A DNA stretch of 43,796 nucleotides from a virus. Location: positions 1-43,796 of the IMG/VR virus record IMGVR_UViG_3300023500_000096. The stretch is one strand, 5' to 3'. The notes under the pieces were generated by a model. That model searched no databases. It was not told where the DNA came from and saw only the letters and a list, made by a program, of their open reading frames with translations. The position numbers were made by a program, and so were the translations under genes. Each line of letters starts with the position of its first letter. The first letter of the stretch is position 1. Below are positions 1-6,056 of this stretch, piece after piece.

Positions 1-127
1 TAAAGATCCTAAGATTCGGTTGCGTGCTCCTACCTCTCTCTGTCTTCCGAGATAACCTAGAAGCCCTCTGCGTCCACCACGATCCTAAGATCCTCCCCAA
101 ACTCCGCGACCTACTCGCCACACTCTA
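1..127. repeat. Terminal direct repeat, left copy (assembly circularisation overlap)
   Basis: Bases 1-127 are identical to 43670-43796. An exact odd-length overlap of 127 is the usual maximum k-mer of de Bruijn graph assemblers, so this is best read as the join of a circular contig rather than a biological terminal repeat. Removing one copy leaves about 43,669 bp. A T7-like phage has linear ends with direct repeats, which assemble as circles, so the true physical ends lie elsewhere. Confidence 0.9.
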
Positions 128-128
128 A
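1..128 (+). CDS. Hexapeptide-repeat paralogue H, C-terminal fragment (gene split by the window ends)
   Basis: This is the last 41 codons plus TAA of the hexapeptide gene that begins at 43027. Position 1 is the second base of a codon; whole codons run from base 3. It encodes the end of the conserved C-terminal domain (KILRFGCVLLPLSVF, then an Asp-Asn-Leu-Glu-Ala-Leu-Cys stretch and a final LLATL). Joined across the circle the protein has 256 residues. The stop codon overlaps TAACCCAACG, a decamer core that recurs after almost every paralogue. Confidence 0.85.
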   Translation, partial: KILRFGCVLLPLSVFRDNLEALCVHHDPKILPKLRDLLATL

Positions 129-180
129 CCCAACGGCTGCAACACTGTGGCTCTGCCCTCAACCTACTAAAGGAGATACC

Positions 181-843
181 ATGAAAACTAACAAAGAACG
201 ATTCCCGGACTCTGAGATCGGCGTGGGCTCTGTGATCGGCGTGGGCTCTGATATCGGCGCTGGCTCTGTGCTCGGCGCGTACTCTAGGATCGACGCGTAC
301 TCTGAGATCGGCGCGGGCTCTGTGCTCGGCGCGCACTCTTTGATCGGCGCGGACTCTGAGATCTGCGTGAACTCTGAGATCGGAGCGTACTCTACGATCG
401 GCGCGCACTCTGAGATCGGCGCGTACTCTAGGATCGGCACGCGCTCTGTGATTGGCGATAACTCTATGATCGGCGCGGGCTCTGTGATCGGCGCGGACTC
501 TATGATATGGGAAAAATCTGTGATCGGCGTGAACTCTGAGATCGGCGCGGGCTCTAAGATCGGCGCGTACTCTTGGATCGGCGCGGGCTCTAAGATCGGC
601 GCGGGCTCTAAGCTCGGCGCGGACTCTACGATCGACACGTACTCTGTGATCGAGGCGTATCACTTGGGCAGGTACACGTGGAACCTATACGATGACTTGA
701 GGAGTAGGGTACCTGTAAAGATCCTAAGATTCGGTTGCGTGATCCTACCTCTCTCTGTCTTCCGCGATAACCTAGAAGCCCTCTGCGCCTCCCACGACCC
801 CGAGATCCTCCCCAAACTCCGCTACCTACTCGCCACACTATAG
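181..843 (+). CDS. Hexapeptide-repeat (left-handed beta-helix) early protein, paralogue A
   Basis: A 220-residue protein. Residues 1-12 are the family leader MKTNKERFPDSE, residues 13-156 are 24 hexapeptides of the form I-G-x-x-S-x, and residues 157-220 are the conserved C-terminal domain. The hexapeptide consensus ([LIV]-G-x-x-[ST]-x) is that of left-handed parallel beta-helices, three hexapeptides per coil, so 24 units predict 8 coils. No acyltransferase catalytic His or substrate-binding loop is visible, so an enzymatic call is not supported. It has the strongest type of ribosome site in the family (AAAGGAG, 5 bases before ATG). Paralogue H lies upstream across the circle junction and B follows after 37 bases. 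Function unknown; the position matches the T7 early takeover region. Confidence 0.9.
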   Translation: MKTNKERFPDSEIGVGSVIGVGSDIGAGSVLGAYSRIDAYSEIGAGSVLGAHSLIGADSEICVNSEIGAYSTIGAHSEIGAYSRIGTRSVIGDNSMIGAGSVIGADSMIWEKSVIGVNSEIGAGSKIGAYSWIGAGSKIGAGSKLGADSTIDTYSVIEAYHLGRYTWNLYDDLRSRVPVKILRFGCVILPLSVFRDNLEALCASHDPEILPKLRYLLATL

Positions 844-880
844 CCCAACGGCTCTGCCCCCAACCAACTAAGTGAATACC

Positions 881-1579
881 ATGAAAACTAACAAAGAACG
901 ATTTCCAGACTCTGAGATCGGAGCGAACTCTAAGATCGGCCCATGCTCTGTGATCGGCGCGTACTCTATGATTGGCACGAACTCTAAGATCGGCCCATGC
1001 TCTGTGATCGGCGCGTACTCTATGATTGGCACGAACTCTAGGATCGGATCTTATTCCCAGATCGGCGTGGGCTCTAGGATCGGCCCGAACTCTAGGATCG
1101 GCGCGGACTCTGTGATCGGCGCGGGCTCTGTGATCGGCGCGGACTCTGTGATCGTCGCGCGCTCTGTGATTGGCCCGAACTCTAGGATCGGCGCGTACTC
1201 TAGGATCGGCGCGGACTCTGAGATCGGCGCAGGCTCTAAGATCGGCGCGGACTCTGTGCTCGGCGCGAACTCTAAGCTCGGCGCGGACTCTGTGATCGGC
1301 GCGTACTCTTGGATCGGCGCGGGCTCTAAGATCGGCGCGGGCTCTAAGCTCGGCCCGAACTCTGTGATCGACACGTACTCTGTGATCGAAGCGCATCACC
1401 TGAGCAAGTACACGTGGAACCTTTACGATGACCTGCGAAGCGGAGTGCCGGTAAAGATCCTTAGCTTCGGGTGTGTGACCCTACCTCTCTCTGTCTTCCG
1501 CGATAACCTAGAAGCCCTCTGTGCCCACCACAACCCCAAGATCCTCCCCGAACTCCGCGACCTACTCGCCACACTCTAG
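881..1579 (+). CDS. Hexapeptide-repeat early protein, paralogue B
   Basis: A 232-residue member with 26 hexapeptides between the 12-residue leader and the 64-residue C-terminal domain. The reading frame is open from a GTG at 872, but the ATG at 881 matches the start of every other copy and is preferred. The leader before the ATG is AAGTGAATACC, a weak ribosome site compared with copies A, F and G. Hexapeptides 2-4 (IGPCSV, IGAYSM, IGTNSK) are repeated immediately as hexapeptides 5-7, a 54-bp tandem duplication equal to one helix coil. It carries the distinctive IGSYSQ unit, with atypical codons TAT-TCC-CAG, also present in C, E, H and (as IGYYSQ) F. Confidence 0.9.
   Translation: MKTNKERFPDSEIGANSKIGPCSVIGAYSMIGTNSKIGPCSVIGAYSMIGTNSRIGSYSQIGVGSRIGPNSRIGADSVIGAGSVIGADSVIVARSVIGPNSRIGAYSRIGADSEIGAGSKIGADSVLGANSKLGADSVIGAYSWIGAGSKIGAGSKLGPNSVIDTYSVIEAHHLSKYTWNLYDDLRSGVPVKILSFGCVTLPLSVFRDNLEALCAHHNPKILPELRDLLATL
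935..1042 (+). repeat. 54-bp tandem duplication (one beta-helix coil) inside paralogue B
   Basis: Bases 935-988 and 989-1042 encode the same three hexapeptides and appear identical except in the last codon (AAG against AGG). Three hexapeptides equal one turn of a left-handed beta-helix. Paralogue C has this triad once, directly after the leader, so B looks like a C-type gene with a recent one-coil expansion. Confidence 0.85.
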
Positions 1580-1616
1580 CCCAACGGCTCTGCCCCCAAC
1601 CAACTAAGTGAATACC

Positions 1617-2243
1617 ATGAAAACTAACAAAGAACGATTTCCAGACTCTAAGATCGGCCCATGCTCTGTGATCGGCGCGTACTCTATGATTGGCACGAAC
1701 TCTAAGATCGGATCTTATTCCCAGATCGGATCGGGCTCTAGGATCGGCCCGAACTCTAAGATCGGCGCGGACTCTGTGATCGGCGCGGGCTCTGTGATCG
1801 GCGAATACTCTAGGATCGGCGCGCGCTCTGTGATTGGCGCGGGCTCTGTGATCGGCGCGTACTCTAGGATCGGCGCGAACTCTGTGATCGGCGATAACTC
1901 TGTGATCGGCGCGGACTCTGAGATCGGCGCGTACTCTAGGATCGGCGCGGACTCTGTGATCGGCGCGGACTCTAGGATCGGCCAGAACTCTAGGATCGGC
2001 GCGAACTCTAGGCTCGACGCGAACTCTATGGTCGGCGTGTACTCTGTGATCGAGGCGTATCACTTGGGCAGGTACACGTGGAACCTATACGATGACTTGA
2101 GGAGTAGGGTACCTGTAAAGATCCTAAGATTCGGTTGCGTGATCCTGCCTCTCTCTGTCTTCCGCGATAACCTAGAAGCCCTCTGCGCCTCCCACGATCC
2201 TAAGATCCTCCCCGAACTACGCGACCTACTCGCCACACTATAG
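1617..2243 (+). CDS. Hexapeptide-repeat early protein, paralogue C
   Basis: A 208-residue protein with 22 hexapeptides and the standard leader and C-terminal domain. The spacer and ribosome site upstream (1580-1616) are identical to those before B, and the first hexapeptides match B's duplicated triad, so B and C are the closest pair at their 5' ends. Their 3' ends differ: C ends with the SRVPVKILRFGC version shared with A, whereas B has SGVPVKILSFGC shared with E. This points to recombination between copies. An in-frame GTG at 1608 lies three codons upstream of the preferred ATG. Confidence 0.9.
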   Translation: MKTNKERFPDSKIGPCSVIGAYSMIGTNSKIGSYSQIGSGSRIGPNSKIGADSVIGAGSVIGEYSRIGARSVIGAGSVIGAYSRIGANSVIGDNSVIGADSEIGAYSRIGADSVIGADSRIGQNSRIGANSRLDANSMVGVYSVIEAYHLGRYTWNLYDDLRSRVPVKILRFGCVILPLSVFRDNLEALCASHDPKILPELRDLLATL

Positions 2244-2280
2244 CCCAACGACTCTGCCCCCAACCAACTAAGGGAATACC

Positions 2281-2835
2281 ATGAAAACTAACAAAGAACG
2301 ATTTCCAGACTCTGAGATCGGCGTGGGCTCTGAGATCGGCGTGGGCTCTAGGATCTGCGTGGGCTCTAGGATTGGCACGGGCTCTGAGATCGGCGCGGGC
2401 TCTGTGATCGGCGCGTACTCTGAGATCTGCGCCTACTCTGTGATCGGCGCGAACTCTGAGATCGGAGCGTACTCTGAGATCGGCGTGAACTCTGTGATCG
2501 GCGAGGGCTCTGTGCTCGGCGCGTACTCTAAGCTCGGCATGGGCTCTAAGCTCGGCGCGCACTCTGTGATCGGCGCATACTCTGTGATCGGCGCGAACTC
2601 TAAGATCGGTGCATACTCTGTGATCGGAGCGAACTCTAGGATCGAAGTGCATCACTTGGGCAGTCAAACGTGGAACCTATACGATGACTTGAGGAGTGGG
2701 GTACCGGTAAAGATCCTTAGATTCGGTTGCGTGATCCTGCCTCTCTCTGTCTTCCGCGATAACCTAGAACCCCTCTGTGCCCACCACGCCCCAGAGATCC
2801 TCCCCAAACTCCGAACCCTTATCGCCACACTCTAG
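2281..2835 (+). CDS. Hexapeptide-repeat early protein, paralogue D (shortest)
   Basis: A 184-residue protein with 18 hexapeptides, equivalent to exactly six coils, and so the smallest member. Two units begin IC instead of IG and several begin LG; such substitutions keep the inward-facing aliphatic residue. The C-terminal domain is the most divergent of the set (SQTWNLYDD, with an ending of TLIATL instead of DLLATL). The ribosome site is AAGGGAATACC. The tag stop (2833-2835) starts the decamer TAGCCCAACG. Confidence 0.9.
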   Translation: MKTNKERFPDSEIGVGSEIGVGSRICVGSRIGTGSEIGAGSVIGAYSEICAYSVIGANSEIGAYSEIGVNSVIGEGSVLGAYSKLGMGSKLGAHSVIGAYSVIGANSKIGAYSVIGANSRIEVHHLGSQTWNLYDDLRSGVPVKILRFGCVILPLSVFRDNLEPLCAHHAPEILPKLRTLIATL

Positions 2836-2890
2836 CCCAACGGCTGCAACACTGTGGCTCTGTGCTTCAATACCAACTAAGAGAAATACC

Positions 2891-3607
2891 ATGAAAACTA
2901 ACAAAGAACGATTTCCAGACTCTGAGATCGGCGAAGGCGCTAGGATCGGCGCAAACTCTAGGCTCGACGCGGGCTCTAGTATCGGCGCGAACTCTGAGAT
3001 CGGCGCGAACTCTGAGATCGGCGCGAACTCTGAGATCTGCGAGGACTCTAGGATCGGCGAGGACTCTAGGATTGGCGTGAACTCTAAGATCGGCGCGTAC
3101 TCTGTGATCGGCGCGGGCTCTGTGATCGGCGAGGACTCTAGTATCGTCGCAGGCCTTAGGCTCGGCGCGAACTCTTTGATCGGCTCTTATTCCCAGATCG
3201 GCACGGACGCTGTGCTCGGCGTGAACTCTGAGATCGGAGTGAACTCTAAGATTGGCGCGTACTCTAGGATCGGCGCGGACTCTAGGATCGGCGCGGACTC
3301 TGAGATCGGCGTAGGCTCTAGGATCGGCGCGTACTCTAAGATCGGCGCAGGCTCTAGGATCGGCGCAGGCTCTAGGATCGGCGTGAACTCTGTGATCGAC
3401 GCGGGCTCTAATATCGAAGCGCATCACTTGGGCAGGTACATATGGAACCTTTACGATGACCTGCGAAGCGGAGTGCCGGTAAAGATCCTTAGCTTCGGGT
3501 GTGTGACCCTACCTCTCTCTGTCTTCCGCGATAACCTAGAAGCCCTTTGTGATCACCACGACCCCAAGATCCTCCCCGAACTCCGCGACCTACTCGCCAC
3601 ACTCTAA
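2891..3607 (+). CDS. Hexapeptide-repeat early protein, paralogue E
   Basis: A 238-residue protein with 27 hexapeptides (nine coils). The frame is open upstream to 2777, but that extension overlaps the end of D and lacks the family leader, so the ATG at 2891 is chosen. It contains imperfect units not typical of the others (IGEGAR, IVAGLR and IGTDAV, with Ala or Leu in place of Ser), so it may be older or under weaker constraint. The ribosome site is AAGAGAAATACC. Confidence 0.88.
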   Translation: MKTNKERFPDSEIGEGARIGANSRLDAGSSIGANSEIGANSEIGANSEICEDSRIGEDSRIGVNSKIGAYSVIGAGSVIGEDSSIVAGLRLGANSLIGSYSQIGTDAVLGVNSEIGVNSKIGAYSRIGADSRIGADSEIGVGSRIGAYSKIGAGSRIGAGSRIGVNSVIDAGSNIEAHHLGRYIWNLYDDLRSGVPVKILSFGCVTLPLSVFRDNLEALCDHHDPKILPELRDLLATL

Positions 3608-3645
3608 CCCAACGGCTCTGCCCCCAACCAACTAAAGGAGATACC

Positions 3646-4434
3646 ATGAAAACTAACAAAGAACGATTCCTGAACTCTGTGATCGGCGTGAACTCTGATA
3701 TCGGCGTGAACTCTGAGATCGGCGCGAACTCTGTGATCGGCGATAACTCTGTGATCGGCGCGAACTCTGAGATCGGCAAGGTCTCTGTGATCGGCGTGGG
3801 CTCTAGGATCGGCGTAAACTCTGTGATCGGCACGAACTCTAAGATCGGCGCGTACTCTGTGATCGGCGTGGACTCTAGGATCGGCGATAACTCTGTAATT
3901 AGCGCGGACTCTGAGATCGGCGCGGACTCTGAGATCGGCGCGGACTCTGTGATCGGCGTGGGCTCTAGGATCGGCGTGGGCTCTAGGATCGGCGTAAACT
4001 TTGTGATCGGCACGAACTCTAAGATCGGCGCGTACTCTGTGATCGACGCGGGCTCTGTGATCGGCGCAGGCTCTAAGATCGGCGCAGGCTCTAAGATCGG
4101 CGCAGGCTCTAAGATCGGCGAAGGTTCTAGGATCGGCGAAGGCTCTGAGATCGGCTATTATTCCCAGATCGGCGCGAACTCTAGGCTAGGCCAGGACTCT
4201 GTGATCGACGCGAACTCTGTGATCGCCCCGGACTCTGTGATCGAAGCGCATCACATGAGCACGTACACATGGAACCTATACGATGACTTGAGGAGTGGGG
4301 CGTCGGTAAAGATACTTAGATTCGGTTGCGTGATCCTACCTCTCTCTGTATTCCGAGATAACCTAGAAGCCCTATGTGACCACCACGACCACGAGATCCT
4401 TCCCGAACTCCGCGACCTACTCGCCACACTCTAA
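3646..4434 (+). CDS. Hexapeptide-repeat early protein, paralogue F (longest)
   Basis: A 262-residue protein with 31 hexapeptides, the largest member. The leader differs slightly (MKTNKERFLNSV). Units 7-10 (GVGSR, GVNSV, GTNSK, GAYSV cores) recur as units 17-20, so a segment of ten hexapeptides was probably duplicated; one copy has since gained a Phe for the usual Ser. The C-terminal domain carries SGASVKILRFGC. It has a strong AAAGGAG ribosome site. Strictly tandem IGAGSK units (three in a row) suggest slippage or unequal crossing-over. Confidence 0.9.
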   Translation: MKTNKERFLNSVIGVNSDIGVNSEIGANSVIGDNSVIGANSEIGKVSVIGVGSRIGVNSVIGTNSKIGAYSVIGVDSRIGDNSVISADSEIGADSEIGADSVIGVGSRIGVGSRIGVNFVIGTNSKIGAYSVIDAGSVIGAGSKIGAGSKIGAGSKIGEGSRIGEGSEIGYYSQIGANSRLGQDSVIDANSVIAPDSVIEAHHMSTYTWNLYDDLRSGASVKILRFGCVILPLSVFRDNLEALCDHHDHEILPELRDLLATL

Positions 4435-4488
4435 CCCAACGGCTGCAACACTGAGGCTTAGGCTCCAATACCAACTAAAGGAGATACC

Positions 4489-5079
4489 ATGAAAACTAAC
4501 AAAGAACGATTCCCAGACTCTAAGATCGGCGCGAACTCTAAGATCGGCGTGGGCTCTAAGATCGGCGCGAACTCTGTGATCGAAGCGAACTCTGTGATCT
4601 GGGAAAACTCTGTGATCGGCGTAAGCTCTGATATCGGAGCGGGCTCTGTGATCGGCGCAGGCTCTAGGATCGGCGCGGACTCTAGGATCGGCGCGGGCTC
4701 TAAGATCGGACCGAACTCTGAGATCGGCGTGAACTCTGTGATCGAAGCGAACTCTGTGATCTGGGAAAACTCTGTGATCGGCGCGTACTCTGTGATCGGC
4801 GCGGGCTCTAAGATCGGCGCGTACTTTGTGATCGGCGCGGACTCTAGGATCGGCCCGAACTCTGTGATCGGCGCGGACTCTGTGATCGAAGTGCATCACC
4901 TAAGCGGGTACACATGGAACCTTTACGATGACCTGCGAAGCGGAGTGCCGGTAAAGATCCTAAGATTCGGTTGCGTGCTCCTACCTCTCTCTGTCTTCCG
5001 AGATAACCTAGAAGCCCTCTGTGCCCACCACGCCCCCGAGATCCTCCCCGAACTCCGCGACCTACTCGCCACACTCTAA
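4489..5079 (+). CDS. Hexapeptide-repeat early protein, paralogue G (last of the tandem run)
   Basis: A 196-residue protein with 20 hexapeptides. The pair IEANSV-IWENSV occurs twice, ten hexapeptides apart, with near-identical DNA, again showing internal segment duplication. A similar IWEKSV unit is found in A. Ribosome site AAAGGAG. The spacer upstream (4435-4488) ends in the same AGGCTCCAATACC block as the one before paralogue H at 43027. The stop is followed by CCCAAAGTG, so the usual decamer core is lost at the end of the array. Confidence 0.9.
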   Translation: MKTNKERFPDSKIGANSKIGVGSKIGANSVIEANSVIWENSVIGVSSDIGAGSVIGAGSRIGADSRIGAGSKIGPNSEIGVNSVIEANSVIWENSVIGAYSVIGAGSKIGAYFVIGADSRIGPNSVIGADSVIEVHHLSGYTWNLYDDLRSGVPVKILRFGCVLLPLSVFRDNLEALCAHHAPEILPELRDLLATL

Positions 5080-5118
5080 CCCAAAGTGTCACGCCTAGTG
5101 GCACGCCCAAAACCTACC

Positions 5119-5349
5119 ATGTATCCTAACGGACCCACCACGCCTATAACACTCTCCGGGGCTTTAGAGGCTGCCAGCGAAGCCCACACGGCTCTACTCG
5201 ACCTAACCCTATCTACGCACACTTCCTACCCCGAATTCGCCAAATCTGCCGAGAACTATCGGCTGCATCTGCTGACGGTCTTGGGTTACGTCTCGGCTAT
5301 GGGTCCTCCTATTGGTCCTAAAGACCTGGAGGGTTGCCGAGATGACTAG
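5119..5349 (+). CDS. Small uncharacterised early protein
   Basis: A 76-residue protein starting at an ATG in the context CCTACC-ATG, which resembles the starts of neighbouring genes. A longer GTG start at 5086 is possible and would add 11 residues rich in Arg and Pro. The sequence is predicted helical from residue 12 onward (GALEAASEAHTALLDL, then an Ala- and Leu-rich segment). No domain is recognised. It overlaps the next gene by 8 bases, which suggests coupled translation. Confidence 0.6.
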   Translation: MYPNGPTTPITLSGALEAASEAHTALLDLTLSTHTSYPEFAKSAENYRLHLLTVLGYVSAMGPPIGPKDLEGCRDD

Positions 5350-5557
5350 CCAAGAAGATCCAAGGATGCCACTAGAGGACTGGGAGGTCCGCCACATACT
5401 CAAGTCGTCTGACTACCCATCGGACCCTCGCCAAGCTCTCCACATGTTCTCCATGGCCTTCTGGGGTCTCGTAGCTACGCTAACGCTGGCGCTGATCCTA
5501 GTCCTAGGGATCTACGGGATTGTGGCTGTACTCTGCCGGCTTACGGGCTCCTGCTAG
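5342..5557 (+). CDS. Small single-pass membrane protein
   Basis: A 71-residue protein. The N-terminal half is charged (MTSQEDPRMPLEDWEV). Residues about 36-62 are strongly hydrophobic (FWGLVATLTLALILVLGIYG and following), predicting one transmembrane helix, with a short Cys-containing tail. A GGAGG ribosome site lies 8 bases before the ATG, inside the previous gene. A longer TTG-start version at 5312 has no support. It could be a superinfection-exclusion or lysis-related protein, but nothing in the sequence decides this. Confidence 0.6.
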   Translation: MTSQEDPRMPLEDWEVRHILKSSDYPSDPRQALHMFSMAFWGLVATLTLALILVLGIYGIVAVLCRLTGSC

Positions 5558-5567
5558 GCCGTAGAAA

Positions 5568-5678
5568 TTGAAGAACCTTCACAGAATTCTCGACGCTTTC
5601 TTTATCCTAGCGTTCATCGGGGCTATCGTTGCTCTGGGATCGCTGGGGTGGCTGGCGGTATCGTTTGTAAATAGCTAA
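5568..5678 (+). CDS. Tiny membrane peptide (36 aa, TTG start)
   Basis: A 36-residue reading frame from TTG at 5568: a short basic start (MKNLHRILDA if TTG is read as Met), then a hydrophobic segment (FFILAFIGAIVALGSLGWLA). It fills the gap between two genes and resembles the membrane peptides common in phage early regions. No strong ribosome site is visible and the start codon is unusual, so it may not be expressed. Confidence 0.35.
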   Translation: MKNLHRILDAFFILAFIGAIVALGSLGWLAVSFVNS

Positions 5679-5689
5679 CGCACTCCAAC

Positions 5690-6010
5690 ATGTCCAACTG
5701 CAAGACCTGCAAATACTGCCATCACTGTCCCGAGTCCATATCAGACTACTCCCCTGACAATGAACGGTGGCTCATGTCCCCCGAGTACCTACTGACATAT
5801 CGCTGCGCGCATCCCGAGAATCGCAGTAGGGCTTGGGTCTCCCCTGTGACCGCCAAGGTTACGTATAGACCTAAGGGGGCTATGGATATCCGCCCAGTCA
5901 GCGAGGGGCGCCGGGGCTATTGCTACTACCTGAATGACCAGAGCCAATGCGCTCTATACGAACAAGCGGGGGTCGTAGAGATTCCCGATGAATGGCCGGA
6001 GCTATTGTAG
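5690..6010 (+). CDS. Cys-rich small protein, probable metal-binding
   Basis: A 106-residue protein with a Cys cluster at the N terminus (CKTCKYCHHC, residues 4-13) and further Cys at RCAH, GYCYYL and QCALYE. The spacing suggests a structural zinc site. Similar short Cys-rich proteins occur at 7237 (ECKYCG) and 14825 (VDCENF), so the phage carries several such modules. No enzymatic motif is seen. Its end overlaps the longer open frame of the integrase but not the chosen integrase start. Confidence 0.65.
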   Translation: MSNCKTCKYCHHCPESISDYSPDNERWLMSPEYLLTYRCAHPENRSRAWVSPVTAKVTYRPKGAMDIRPVSEGRRGYCYYLNDQSQCALYEQAGVVEIPDEWPELL

Positions 6011-6056
6011 CTCTGGGAGACTAACACTTACCCCCACTACCACAATGAAAGGAACC

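Larger units (their letters stand above)
181..5079 (+). repeat. Seven-gene tandem array of 18-bp hexapeptide-coding repeats
   Basis: Paralogues A-G lie head to tail with 37-55 bp spacers, and H at 43027 is the eighth. Inside each gene the 18-bp unit encodes I-G-x-x-S-x. Scaffold codons are nearly invariant (ATC, GGC, TCT) while residues 3, 4 and 6 vary. Counts of hexapeptides are 24, 26, 22, 18, 27, 31 and 20 for A-G and 30 for H, always whole units. Because codon 6 usually ends in G and the next begins ATC, GATC recurs at about 18-bp intervals. The spacers are mosaics of two types: a short CGGCTCTGCCCC type and a longer CGGCTGCAACACTG type. Confidence 0.9.

Noticed and set aside
1-127. A true T7-type terminal repeat at the window ends
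   Set aside because: The overlap is exactly 127 bases and lies inside a coding sequence of a multi-copy domain; both fit an assembler k-mer overlap better.
85-4899. Long minus-strand open frames encoding Arg/Ala-rich (RVRADHR) or Glu/Pro-rich (LEPAPI) repeats opposite the hexapeptide genes
   Set aside because: An 18-bp repeat without stops leaves all matching frames open. The antisense frames have no conserved leader, no ribosome sites and end where the repeat ends.
181-5079. Diversity-generating retroelement
   Set aside because: Residue 4 codons (NxC) resemble the outcome of adenine mutagenesis of AAC, but no reverse transcriptase, template repeat or accessory gene is present in the closed genome, and variation is spread through every repeat.
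181-5079. CRISPR array
   Set aside because: Repeats are contiguous, coding and in frame, without unique spacers, and no cas gene is present.
181-5079. LpxA/acetyltransferase-type enzymes, as hexapeptide matches might be annotated
   Set aside because: Only the structural repeat is shared. The substrate loops and catalytic His of these enzymes are not seen, and the C-terminal domain differs.
181-5079. Ice-binding (antifreeze) beta-helix proteins
   Set aside because: Ice-binding repeats need flat rows of Thr-x-Thr or similar. Here exposed positions are mixed charged, aromatic and small residues.
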